Below are positions 27,854-36,797 of a DNA stretch of 64,000 bases, in pieces; the first letter of the stretch is position 1; each line of letters opens with the position of its first letter. The DNA comes from Variovorax sp. PBL-H6 (GTDB lineage: Bacteria; Pseudomonadota; Gammaproteobacteria; Burkholderiales; Burkholderiaceae_C). The position numbers and the translations under genes are program-made. The notes under the pieces are model-generated. The model did not search any database. It was not told where the DNA came from and saw only the letters and a program-made list of their open reading frames with translations. The stretch is taken from NCBI RefSeq assembly GCF_901827155.1, contig NZ_LR594659.1, forward strand, positions 2,604,001 to 2,668,000, written 5' to 3'.

Positions 27854-29137
27854 GTGTTGAAGGATGACAGAAACCCGAGGGCGCTGGCAGCCCTGCCTGA
27901 TGAAGACTTGATCGAGGCCGTGCAGCGCCAGACCTTCCGCTATTTCTGGGACGGCGCGGATGCCACCAGCGGGCTCGCGCTCGACCGCCGCTCGCTCGCG
28001 GGGGACACCGATGGAGACAAGGCCGCGATCGGCGGCACGGGCTTCGGCGTCATGGCCTTGATCGTCGCGGTCGAGCGCGGCTGGGTCACGCGGGATGCGG
28101 CGCTGGATCGCCTGCGGCGCATGCTCGATGCCCTGTTCCGCGCCACGCGCTACCACGGCGCCTTCGCGCACTTCATCCACGGGCCGAGCGGAGCGACCAT
28201 TCCGATGGGCATCAAGGACGACGCAGGCGACCTGGTCGAAACCTCCTTCCTCTGCATGGGCCTGCTGTGCGCGCGCCAGTACTTCAGCGAGGACACGGCC
28301 GTCGCGCGCAGGTTGCGCGGCGACATCGACACCCTCTGGCACGAGGTCGAGTGGGACTGGTTCACCCAGGGCGGGCAGGACGTGCTGTACTGGCATTGGA
28401 GCCCGAACCACGGCTGGGCGATGAACCATCAGATCCACGGCTGGAACGAGTGTCTCATCACCTACTTCCTGGCCGCGGCCGCGCCACGCCATGCGGTCGA
28501 TCCGCAGGTCTACCACCGCGGCTACGCCAGCGGGCCCGACTTCGTCAACGGGCGGCAGTACTACGGCATCGACATGCCACTGGGCTCGGCGTACGGCGGA
28601 CCGCTGTTCTTCACGCATTACTCGTTCTGCGGCCTCGATCCGCACGGTCTGAAGGATCGGTACGCCGACTACTGGGATCTCAACAGCCGCCATGTGCGCA
28701 TCAACCGCGCGCACTGCATTGCGAACCCCCGGGGCCACGCGGGCTACGGCGAATCGTGCTGGGGCCTGACGGCGAGCGACGACCCCGACGGCTACCTTGC
28801 GCACGACCCGAGCAATGACAACGGCACCATCTCGCCGACGGCCGCGCTGGCCAGCCTGCCGTATGCACCCGCCGAAGTGATGCAGGTCGCGCGGCATCTC
28901 CTGACCGTGCATGGAACGCGGGTGTGGAAGGACTACGGCTTCGTCGATGCGTTCTGCGAGCGGCGCGGCTGGTTCGCCGAAACGCATCTCGCCATCGACC
29001 AGGGCCCGATCGTCGTGATGATGGAGAACCATCGCACGGGCCTTCTGTGGAAGCTGTTCATGAGCGTGCCCGAAGTGCAGGCCGGCCTGCGGCGCCTGGA
29101 CTTCACCAGCCCGCATCTCGTCGCGTCCGACGCATGA
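27854..29137 (+). CDS. Glucoamylase-like (PF10091, GH144-type) glycoside hydrolase
   Basis: Protein of 427 residues with the (alpha/alpha)6 pattern of the Glycoamylase domain: QRQTFRYFWDGADATSGLAL, GGTGFGVMALIVAVERGW, LNSRHVRINRAHCIANP, CWGLTASDDPDGY and WKDYGFVDAF. Characterised GH144 members are endo-beta-1,2-glucanases, not starch enzymes, so a beta-glucan substrate is plausible. GTG at 27854 is preceded by GGAG with 6-base spacing. No signal peptide. It is first of four genes joined by ATGA overlaps. The exact linkage hydrolysed cannot be read from sequence. Confidence 0.85.
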   Translation: MLKDDRNPRALAALPDEDLIEAVQRQTFRYFWDGADATSGLALDRRSLAGDTDGDKAAIGGTGFGVMALIVAVERGWVTRDAALDRLRRMLDALFRATRYHGAFAHFIHGPSGATIPMGIKDDAGDLVETSFLCMGLLCARQYFSEDTAVARRLRGDIDTLWHEVEWDWFTQGGQDVLYWHWSPNHGWAMNHQIHGWNECLITYFLAAAAPRHAVDPQVYHRGYASGPDFVNGRQYYGIDMPLGSAYGGPLFFTHYSFCGLDPHGLKDRYADYWDLNSRHVRINRAHCIANPRGHAGYGESCWGLTASDDPDGYLAHDPSNDNGTISPTAALASLPYAPAEVMQVARHLLTVHGTRVWKDYGFVDAFCERRGWFAETHLAIDQGPIVVMMENHRTGLLWKLFMSVPEVQAGLRRLDFTSPHLVASDA

Positions 29138-30501
29138 GCGGGGCATTCGAGTCCTGGCTCGAAACACAGCTGGGCTATTCGGCGAAGGCGATGCTGTCCA
29201 GCATCTCGCCGGTGTCGATCGTCAAGGATCGCTCCGGCTTCGGCCAGACGGTGCGGCCGATCGCCGGTGCCATCGTCGCTTCCCCGGTGCTGGGCAACTA
29301 CGACCCGGACCCGGACTACTTCTTTCATTGGTTCCGCGACTCCGCCGTGGTCATCGATGCGCTGCGCCTGCTCTACGAGGACGGGCGCGTCGGCAGCGAG
29401 GCCCTGCAGCATGTGCGCGATTTCACCCGCTTCAGCCTCGCCTTGAACGGGCTCGACGGCCGCATGATTGCGGCGGTGTCCGACCGCAGGGCGCGCGTGG
29501 CCCCGGACCTGCTGCAGTACCTGCGCGAGGACCACGAACTCGCGAGCGTCTACGGCACGATCGTGAACGAGACGCGGGTGAACCCCGACGGAACGCTCGA
29601 CATCCTGCGATGGCCGCGTCCCCAGCACGATGGGCCGCCGCTTCGTGCGCTGGCGCTGCTGCGCTGGGTGGCCGGCGGGCACCTCGACGCGCCGCTGCTG
29701 GCGGAGGTCGCGGCCCTGATCCAGCTGGACATCGACTTCACGCTGGATCACTGGCACGAGCCGTCGTACGACATCTGGGAGGAGGAAAGCGGCCATCACT
29801 ACTACACGCTGCGCATTTCGGCGGCCGCGCTGGGCCAGGGCGCGGCATGGCTGCAGGGCCTGGGCGACACGGCGCAGGCGCAGCGCTGCCGTGAGGCCTC
29901 GCAAGCGGTGCTGAACCTGCTGGACGGCTACTGGGTGGACGAACAGCCAGGTGATCGCGAGGGTACGCACGGCTACTACCGCTCACGCGTGTTGCCTGAC
30001 GACCAGCCCAGTCCCAAGGCGCTGGACATCGCGGTGATCCTGTCGGCGATCCACAGCCTTGACATCGGGGCCACGCATGGTCCGGCCGATCCACGCATGC
30101 AGGCCACGCTGGCGCGGCTCGAGGCGCTGTTCGATGCGGCCTATCCGATCAACCACGGCCGCACCGAAGGCCGTGGCCCGGCGATGGGCCGGTACGCAGG
30201 CGACGTGTACTACTCGGGGGGTGCGTACTACTTCTCGACGCTCGGCGCGGCCGAGTTCTGCTTCCGCGCCGCGGCGGCGGCCGGCGATGCACGCGATTGG
30301 AGCCATTGGACAGCGCGCGGCGACGCCTACCTTGCCACCGTGCGCGCGTACACGCCGGCCAACGGCGATCTGTCGGAGCAGTTCGATCAGCGCACCGGCG
30401 CGCAGACCTCGGCGAAGCAGCTGGCCTGGAGCCACGCCGCGTTCATCTCGTGCCTCTCGGCGCGCCGGATCGCGGCCGCAGGCGAGCCGCGGCGGCAATG
30501 A
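29134..30501 (+). CDS. GH15 glucoamylase-family hydrolase
   Basis: Inverting exo-glucosidase of 455 residues. Substrate-binding motif PDYFFHWFRDSAVVIDAL near residue 60, general acid Glu in DIWEEESGHHYYT near 215, and general base Glu in GDLSEQFDQRTG near 415 are all kept, so the active site looks intact. There is no signal peptide, unlike fungal glucoamylases. The ATG overlaps the GH144-type stop by four bases. It probably trims alpha-linked glucose from oligosaccharides in the cytoplasm, complementing the GH13 enzyme. Confidence 0.9.
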   Translation: MSGAFESWLETQLGYSAKAMLSSISPVSIVKDRSGFGQTVRPIAGAIVASPVLGNYDPDPDYFFHWFRDSAVVIDALRLLYEDGRVGSEALQHVRDFTRFSLALNGLDGRMIAAVSDRRARVAPDLLQYLREDHELASVYGTIVNETRVNPDGTLDILRWPRPQHDGPPLRALALLRWVAGGHLDAPLLAEVAALIQLDIDFTLDHWHEPSYDIWEEESGHHYYTLRISAAALGQGAAWLQGLGDTAQAQRCREASQAVLNLLDGYWVDEQPGDREGTHGYYRSRVLPDDQPSPKALDIAVILSAIHSLDIGATHGPADPRMQATLARLEALFDAAYPINHGRTEGRGPAMGRYAGDVYYSGGAYYFSTLGAAEFCFRAAAAAGDARDWSHWTARGDAYLATVRAYTPANGDLSEQFDQRTGAQTSAKQLAWSHAAFISCLSARRIAAAGEPRRQ

Positions 30502-32291
30502 GCGCAGCGTCGCCGAACCTTGCCGAGCCGGCCGTGAAGACCGGCGTCGTCCGTCAGGTCCGCGACCTTCTCGGCGCCGTGCGAGTGTCCGCGGTCGCGA
30601 AAACGCTGGCCGCGCTCTCGGGCGGGATCGTCGTGGTCATCGCCCTCACGGCGTATGGGCAGATCGAGCTCAACAGCTGGAACAAGCCGTTCTACGACGC
30701 CATCTCGCGTCGCGACGTCGGCGACTTCATCGAGCAGCTCGGCATCTTCGCGGTGATTGCGGGCGTGCTGCTGGTGTTGAACGTCGCACAGAGATGGCTG
30801 GTCGAAACCTTGCAGCTGAAGCTGCGCGAGGCCTTGGTCACCGACCTCGTCGGGCTGTGGCTGCAGCCGCGCCGGGCGTTCTGGCTCCAGGGCAGCGGCC
30901 CCATCGGCGCCCACCCGGACCAGCGCATGCACGACGACACGCTGAAGCTCTGCGACCTGTCGGTCGGCCTCGGCGTCGGGCTGCTGCAGGCAGCGATGCT
31001 GTTCGGCAGCTTCGCGAGCGTGCTGTGGGTTCTCTCCAGGGACTTCAACATTTTCTTCGACGGCAGGGACCATCCCCTGCCGGGCTTCATGCTGTGGGCC
31101 GCGATTGTCTATGCGGTCGCTGGCTCGTTGATGACCTACTGGGTCGGCAACGGCCTCGTCCTGCGCAACGCCGAGCGCTACGCGCGCGAAGGCGAATTGC
31201 GCTTTTCGCTGACCCGCATCAACGAGCATCTCGACGGCATCTCGCTGGCCGGCGGCGAGCCCGACGAGAAGCGACGCGTCGCCCTGCACCTGGGCGACGT
31301 CCTGCATGCCACGTCGCGCGTGGTGCTCGGGCTGACCAACCTGACCTGGGTGACCGCGGGCTTCGGCTGGGTCACGGTCATCGCGCCGCTGCTGGTGGCC
31401 GCACCGTTGTACTTCTCGGGGAAGGTTTCGTTCGGCGGCCTGATGATGGCCGCCGCCGCCTTCACGCAGGCGCAGTCCTCGCTGCGCTGGTTCGTCGACA
31501 ACTTCAGCCTCATTGCCGACTGGCGCGCCACACTGCTGCGCGTCGCCGGCCTGCGCCAGGTGCTGGCGGCCGAAATGGATGCGCAATCGGACGGCAGCCG
31601 CATCGTCTATGCGGAGAGCGAAGCCCGAACCCTCGAGATCGAAGCGCTCGAGGTCCGCGCCTGGGCCGGCCACGATCGGCTGGACGCCGCAGACCTCGTG
31701 GTGCATGCCGGTCAGCGCCTGTTGATCCTCGGCACGCCGGGCACCGAGAAGACCTTGCTGTTCCGGGCGCTCGCGGGCCTCTGGCCCTGGGGTTCCGGCA
31801 CCGTGCGCCGGCCCCGCGGCGAGACGATCCACTACATGCCGCGCGGCACGCCCTACCTTCCCCGCGGCACGCTGGCGGAAGCGCTGTCGTATGGGATGGC
31901 GCCATCGAGCTATCCCAGAGAAGCCATGGCAGGCGCGCTGGCGAGCGTGGGTCTCCAGCGGCTGGGACCACTGCTGGACACGACAGGCCGCTGGGAGCGC
32001 GAGCTCAGCATGGACGAGCAACTGCGGCTGGGCTTCGCCCGCGTGGTGCTGCAGGCGCCGCCCTGGCTGGTGATGGACGAAGCCTTCGGCGCGTTCGACG
32101 ACGACACGCTGGAACTCCTCATCGACGTGCTGACGACCAAGCTCGCGCACACGGGCATCGTCCACATCGGGTCGGCCGGAGAGGCGCACGGGCGCCTGTT
32201 CACGCAGGTGGTGCATCTGGTCAAGTCACCTGTGGTCGAGCCGGTTGCACCGGATGATGCGCAGCCCGCCGCGCACGAGGATGCCAAATGA
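30498..32291 (+). CDS. SbmA/YddA (ABCD-type) ABC transporter with degenerate ATPase motifs
   Basis: Fused membrane-ATPase protein of 597 residues. The first 330 residues carry about six helices and the family segment NSWNKPFYDAISRRD. The nucleotide-binding domain starts near 385. Its Walker A reads GTPGTEKT (31731-31754), with Glu where the invariant Gly before Lys should be. The signature reads LSMDEQ instead of LSxGEQ, and the switch histidine segment reads VHIGSA. Walker B with its glutamate (WLVMDEAFGAFD) remains. Relatives import peptides or act on fatty acyl substrates. ATP turnover may be weak or absent. It is ATGA-coupled to both neighbours, tying it to glucan metabolism. Confidence 0.82.
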   Translation: MSAASPNLAEPAVKTGVVRQVRDLLGAVRVSAVAKTLAALSGGIVVVIALTAYGQIELNSWNKPFYDAISRRDVGDFIEQLGIFAVIAGVLLVLNVAQRWLVETLQLKLREALVTDLVGLWLQPRRAFWLQGSGPIGAHPDQRMHDDTLKLCDLSVGLGVGLLQAAMLFGSFASVLWVLSRDFNIFFDGRDHPLPGFMLWAAIVYAVAGSLMTYWVGNGLVLRNAERYAREGELRFSLTRINEHLDGISLAGGEPDEKRRVALHLGDVLHATSRVVLGLTNLTWVTAGFGWVTVIAPLLVAAPLYFSGKVSFGGLMMAAAAFTQAQSSLRWFVDNFSLIADWRATLLRVAGLRQVLAAEMDAQSDGSRIVYAESEARTLEIEALEVRAWAGHDRLDAADLVVHAGQRLLILGTPGTEKTLLFRALAGLWPWGSGTVRRPRGETIHYMPRGTPYLPRGTLAEALSYGMAPSSYPREAMAGALASVGLQRLGPLLDTTGRWERELSMDEQLRLGFARVVLQAPPWLVMDEAFGAFDDDTLELLIDVLTTKLAHTGIVHIGSAGEAHGRLFTQVVHLVKSPVVEPVAPDDAQPAAHEDAK

Positions 32292-34549
32292 GCTTTCTTT
32301 CTCGTCGCGCACTCGTGCTGCTGCTGCTTGCGCTGCCGGCCTGGGCCCGGGCGTTGGATTTCGGCTTCCGGCCGCCGAGCGACCCTGACGATGCCGCCGC
32401 GGTGGATGTGATGCGAGATCTGGCGCAGCGCATCGTGCCGGTCTACCAGCAGGCCGAAACCGACGCCTTCCTGGCCGAAATGACGGCCCTGCAGATCGTC
32501 AGCGGCGCCTACCGTGCGGCCGCCGCCACCAACAGGACGCTGCGTGGGCGCCAGCAAGGCAAGCCCTTCGACGGCCTGGCCGAGCGCGCGGTACTCGACG
32601 GCATCTATGCGCGTGCCCTCGCGCTCGAAGCGAACGAGCGCCTCGCCTTTGCCAACGCCTTCGCGCGCGCGTTCCAGGAGCTGGTGTGGCCGCTCGACGA
32701 CGCGCAAGCCGCAGCCGTCATTGCGCGGCTCGAAACCCCGCCTGGCGCATACAGGGAGCCCGTGCAGCAAGCCTTCGATCGCTGGCGCGCGAAGGGCAGC
32801 ATCCCGCAGGCCGACGCGGTGGCGCTCGTGCGCGCCTGGCTTGCCTACCAGTCCCGTCGCAGCTTTGCCGTGCTGCTGCCGGATCTGCTCGCGGCGGAAC
32901 GGAGCCGTCGCTACGTGACGGAAGCCGACGTCCGGATTCCCGTGCGCCCGGGTGTCGTCATCCACGCGAATGTCGTCCGGCCGGGCGGCGCCAGGAGTCC
33001 CTTGCCGACCTTGCTGCGCTTCACGCTCGATCCCGCCGAGGACGACGCGCAGCGCAGCGCCGTCCAAGGCTACGTTGGGGTCACGGCGTATGTGCGAGGC
33101 CGCACGCCCGACGGCAAGGGCGCCGTGTGGCCGTTCGTCCGCGATGGCGAAGACGCCGCGGCCGTCATCGACTGGATTGCGCAGCAGCCGTGGAGCGACG
33201 GCCGCGTCGGCATGCTCGGGGACGGCTACTCCGGCTACGCCGCCTGGGCCGCTGCGCGCAGGAAACCGGCGGCGCTCAAGGCCATCGCCACGATCGCGCC
33301 GATGGCGCCGGGCATCGACTTCCCGATGGCTGGACAGATCTACCGCAACGCCATGGTCCGCTGGGCGCAGGAGCACGCGAATGGCGGGCTCTTGCGCGCC
33401 GACGCCGGTGCCGAAGAGGACGCGCGCTGGCAGGCGCTCGACGCGCGCTGGTATCGCCTCGGTGGACCTTACTGGGACGTGGACCGCGTCCTGCTGGGCA
33501 AGCGCAGCAAACTGATCCGAACCTGGTTGACGCACCCCAGCCACGATCGCTACTGGCAGAAGTTCTTGCCGACCGCGAAGCAGTTTGCGCAGATCGACAT
33601 CCCGGTGCTCGGCATTGCCGGCTACTACGGCGCCGAGGCGGGGGCGCTGTACTTCCACCAGGAGCATCGCCGCAACCGGCCGCAGGCCGATACGACGCTG
33701 CTGATCGGCCCCTACGACGCCGACTCGATCCGGCTCGGCACAGCGGCGCAGCTGCGCGGCTATACGCTCGACCCGGTCGCGCGCGTCGATCTGCCCGCGC
33801 TGCGCTACCAGTGGCTCGACCACGTCTTCAAGGGCGCAAAGAAGCCTCCGCTGCTGCAGGATCGCGTCAACTTCCAGGTGATGGGCACCGATGAGTGGCG
33901 CCATGCGCCGACCCTGGACGCACCGGATCGCAACCGGCTGCGCCTGTATCTCGACACGCGCGAGCGCGACGGCTCGCATCGCCTGTCGTCGTCGCCGTCC
34001 GAAGGCGATGGCACCGCGCAATTCTCGGTCGATCTCGCCGATCGCAGTGACGCGCGCATCCCGTGGCCGGACGCGCTGCGCGGCAGGCAACTGCCTGCGC
34101 GCAACAGCATCAGCTTCGTCAGCGATCCGCTGCCGAAGGACACCGAGATCGACGGCAGCCTGCGCGGCGAGTTCGACATCACGCCCTCGCGCCAGGACGT
34201 GGACCTCAGTGTCTCGCTGTACGAGCTGACGGCGAGCGGCGAGTACCAATTGCTGTTCGAGCCCTACGACTTCCGCGCCAGCTATGCCGGACATCGCGTG
34301 TACCGGCGCCTTCTTCGGGCCGGCGAGCGCCAGTCGCTTGCGTTCACCGCCGAGCGCGTGACCGCTCGCAAGCTTGCGGCGGGCAGCCGCATCGTGCTGC
34401 GGGTCGGCCTGAACAACCGTCCCGACCGGCAGATCAACTACGGCAGCGGCAAGGACGTGAACTCCGAGACGATCGCCGACGCAAGACGGCCTGTGCGCGT
34501 GCGCTTGCATGTGCGCAGCCACGTCGAGATCCAGACCGGTGGGCCCTGA
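32288..34549 (+). CDS. Secreted S15/CocE-fold protein lacking the catalytic triad
   Basis: Protein of 753 residues with signal MSFLSRRALVLLLLALPAWA, a helical N-terminal region, an alpha/beta-hydrolase core from about 210, and a C-terminal jelly-roll from about 510. The nucleophile elbow reads G311-D-G-Y-S-G, with Gly313 where the family has Ser. The acid segment reads AGYYGAEAGA (family GYYD or GWYD) and the histidine segment reads LIGPYDADS (family GPWDH). All three catalytic residues thus seem replaced, yet the frame is open and the fold is well kept. A periplasmic binding role is possible. It overlaps the ABC gene by ATGA. Confidence 0.78.
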   Translation: MSFLSRRALVLLLLALPAWARALDFGFRPPSDPDDAAAVDVMRDLAQRIVPVYQQAETDAFLAEMTALQIVSGAYRAAAATNRTLRGRQQGKPFDGLAERAVLDGIYARALALEANERLAFANAFARAFQELVWPLDDAQAAAVIARLETPPGAYREPVQQAFDRWRAKGSIPQADAVALVRAWLAYQSRRSFAVLLPDLLAAERSRRYVTEADVRIPVRPGVVIHANVVRPGGARSPLPTLLRFTLDPAEDDAQRSAVQGYVGVTAYVRGRTPDGKGAVWPFVRDGEDAAAVIDWIAQQPWSDGRVGMLGDGYSGYAAWAAARRKPAALKAIATIAPMAPGIDFPMAGQIYRNAMVRWAQEHANGGLLRADAGAEEDARWQALDARWYRLGGPYWDVDRVLLGKRSKLIRTWLTHPSHDRYWQKFLPTAKQFAQIDIPVLGIAGYYGAEAGALYFHQEHRRNRPQADTTLLIGPYDADSIRLGTAAQLRGYTLDPVARVDLPALRYQWLDHVFKGAKKPPLLQDRVNFQVMGTDEWRHAPTLDAPDRNRLRLYLDTRERDGSHRLSSSPSEGDGTAQFSVDLADRSDARIPWPDALRGRQLPARNSISFVSDPLPKDTEIDGSLRGEFDITPSRQDVDLSVSLYELTASGEYQLLFEPYDFRASYAGHRVYRRLLRAGERQSLAFTAERVTARKLAAGSRIVLRVGLNNRPDRQINYGSGKDVNSETIADARRPVRVRLHVRSHVEIQTGGP

Positions 34550-34684
34550 CAGCCAATCGGGAAGTGCCTGCCGGGCCAACCATGACGGCCCACGGGTCCA
34601 ACGAACCGGATGAATCGCACCGGATCGGACCGCGCGGATCGGCGCACTTCCTCTCTTGGCTGCCGACGTTGTCGCAGCAGATCG

Positions 34685-35647
34685 CTACTTCTCCCCGTAT
34701 GCCGCGAGCAGCCTGCGCAGGGCTTCGAGCTCCGACTTGAGAAAGGGTTGCGCCTGCCCACCCGCCATGTAGCTGTCCGGCAGCGCGAGCTGCTGCTCGA
34801 CAAAGTGGATGTAGTCCGCGCTGTGCACGAAGCGCTCGATCGAATCGGCCAGCACCTTCACGCGCTGTGGGTCCGTCCCACCCTTGATCAATACCGCGCG
34901 CACCTGCGGCAACAGCACCTCGTAGCCGAACTCCGCCGACACCGGCACGTCGGCGAAGGGTGCCGGCAGGCGCTTGGATGCGAAGAACAAGAGCGGCTTC
35001 AGGTCGCCGGCATCGATGAAGGTGCGCACGTCGCCTGCCTGTTCGTAGAGCAGGTCGACATGGCCGCCGAGCACGGCCGAGTACCGTTCTCCAGGCTTGG
35101 TGTACGGGATGCCCGTGAGCGCGACCTTCTTCGTCGCGAGGTAGCGCGCGGTCAGGTCGTCGGCAGTGTTGGGGCCGGTGATGCCCAGCGTCACCTTGCC
35201 CGGATTGGCCTGCAACTCCTTCACCACGTCGTCCCACGTCTTGAAGCGGCTGTTCTTGGGCGCGAAGATGCCCGACGGCTGGCGCAGCAGCACCGCCAGC
35301 GCGGTCGAGTCCTGCAGCTTGAAGATCGGGTTGGGCGTCGCGGCCATCATCAGGCTGTCGCCCGTGAGGATGGCGAGCGTCTGGCCGTCGGCGGGCTGGC
35401 TGATCATGCGGGAGAGGCCGATCATCCCCGACGCGCCAGGCAGGTTCAAGACGGGGAAAGGTACCTTGAGATCGGCCTCGAGCCACTTCGCCAGGATGCG
35501 CGCCATCACGTCGGCGCCGCCGCCCGCGCCCCAGGGCACGATCACGTCGACAGGTTTGGCCGGGTAGGTCGGTTGCGCGTGCACCGACGGCAGCAGAAGC
35601 GCGGCCGACGCAATGGCCCCGCACAGAATCGCCAAGGTCTTTTTCAT
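34685..35647 (-). CDS. Bug/TctC-family periplasmic solute-binding receptor
   Basis: Receptor of 320 residues with signal CGAIASAALLLPSVHA and the motifs VDVIVPWGAGGGADVMAR and GASGMIGLSRMI. It diverges from classic Bug proteins in having LGITGPNTADDLTAR in the second lobe. The ATG at 35647 overlaps the enolase-superfamily stop (ATGA) and is the third gene of the SDR-enolase-receptor operon. It probably supplies a hydroxy- or sugar-acid to these enzymes. No tctAB genes are adjacent. Confidence 0.88.
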   Translation of the reverse strand: MKKTLAILCGAIASAALLLPSVHAQPTYPAKPVDVIVPWGAGGGADVMARILAKWLEADLKVPFPVLNLPGASGMIGLSRMISQPADGQTLAILTGDSLMMAATPNPIFKLQDSTALAVLLRQPSGIFAPKNSRFKTWDDVVKELQANPGKVTLGITGPNTADDLTARYLATKKVALTGIPYTKPGERYSAVLGGHVDLLYEQAGDVRTFIDAGDLKPLLFFASKRLPAPFADVPVSAEFGYEVLLPQVRAVLIKGGTDPQRVKVLADSIERFVHSADYIHFVEQQLALPDSYMAGGQAQPFLKSELEALRRLLAAYGEK

Positions 35648-36789
35648 GGTTGTCTCGTCCTGTCGTTGATGGATGTACCGACCTGCATCGCGCATCGCGC
35701 CACGTGCAGGCCCACGCGCTGACTGAGCAGCGCATCACGATCGAGCACTGGCTGTTCGCCGGCTGCGATGAGCATGTCGCCCCGGTCCATGCGCGGCGGG
35801 TTCGCGAGGAGCGGCCGGCGCACCTTCAGGTAGCCATTCATCTCGCCCGCGTTGTCGATGTGCCTGGCGGCCACGCAGGCCTCCATCCAGCAGCCGGGAT
35901 CGCAGGCCACGCCGTTGCCGAGCACGGGGCGCATGCCCAGTGCCCGGATGCGCTCGATGGCGCTGGCCAGCAGTTCGAGGCCGGCGAACTTCACCAGCTT
36001 GACCTTGACGTAGGTGGCGAGTCCCTCGGCCGCGGCACGCTCGATGTCGGGCAGCGCATAGATCGACTCGTCAAGCATCATCGGCACGCGCGACGCGCGC
36101 ACGGCCATTGCGTGCGCGGCCCAGTCGTCGGCGTGGCACGGCTGCTCGAAGAGCTCTATGTCCTGCGGATCGAGCGCCGCCAGGAAGGCGGCGGCCTGCG
36201 GCCCCGAGAAGGCCTGGTTGGCGTCGATGCGGATGCGTGCCCGACCTGCGACCACCGCCTGGATCCGGCCGATGCGCGCAAGGTCGTCCGAGCCAGCGAG
36301 ACCGACCTTGACCTTGATCGTTCGATAGCCCTCGTCGAGCAGCTTCTCGAACTCGTCGGCGGTCGTCGCTTCGTCGTCGGCATTGAGCAACGCGAGCAGC
36401 GGCACCCGCGCGGGTTCGGACAGCGCGAGCCCTTCGCTGCGCCCGAGCATGTCCAGCGCCGTGCCGAAGGCGGTGGCTGTGAACGGCGCCTTCTGCGCGA
36501 CGGCGTTCACGCGGGCGCGCAACGCATCGTGCGTGCATCCGATCCATTCGTCGGCCATCTGCTGCGCCAGCATCCAGGCCCCGTCGACGCTCTCGTCGGT
36601 GTAGCCGTTGAGCAGCGTCGCCTCGCCGAAGCCGGTGGCGCCGTCGGCGTCGGTCAGCTCGACCAGCAGCGTGTCGAAGGCGGTGAGGTCGCCGAAGGCC
36701 AGGCGGTAGGGGCGCACGAGTGGAACGCGCAGCCGGTGCACCTCGATGCGCTCGATGCGCGCCAGGTCGATGTGGGTTGTCCCGGGCAC
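35644..36789 (-). CDS. Enolase-superfamily (mandelate racemase / muconate lactonizing) enzyme
   Basis: Enzyme of 381 residues with a capping domain and a TIM barrel. Active-site residues are readable: the KxK pair Lys159/Lys161 (TIKVKVG), metal ligands Asp189 (RIDANQ), Glu215 (LFEQP) and Asp240 (MLDESIY), and Lys262/Lys264 (YVKVKLVK). Lysines on both barrel sides fit the muconate-lactonizing/epimerase subgroup rather than sugar-acid dehydratases with a His-Asp dyad. GTG at 36789 is 8 bases after the SDR stop. The reaction may be lactonisation, racemisation or epimerisation; the substrate is unknown. Confidence 0.85.
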   Translation of the reverse strand: MPGTTHIDLARIERIEVHRLRVPLVRPYRLAFGDLTAFDTLLVELTDADGATGFGEATLLNGYTDESVDGAWMLAQQMADEWIGCTHDALRARVNAVAQKAPFTATAFGTALDMLGRSEGLALSEPARVPLLALLNADDEATTADEFEKLLDEGYRTIKVKVGLAGSDDLARIGRIQAVVAGRARIRIDANQAFSGPQAAAFLAALDPQDIELFEQPCHADDWAAHAMAVRASRVPMMLDESIYALPDIERAAAEGLATYVKVKLVKFAGLELLASAIERIRALGMRPVLGNGVACDPGCWMEACVAARHIDNAGEMNGYLKVRRPLLANPPRMDRGDMLIAAGEQPVLDRDALLSQRVGLHVARCAMQVGTSINDRTRQP

Positions 36790-36797
36790 GGCCAGCC

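Noticed and set aside
31910..34579. An 889-codon open frame on the minus strand
   Set aside because: Antisense to the S15-like gene; no signal, motifs or ribosome site.
34550..34684. GGGCC/GGCCC repeat between convergent genes as terminator
   Set aside because: Five-base stem with a 9-base loop and no T-run.
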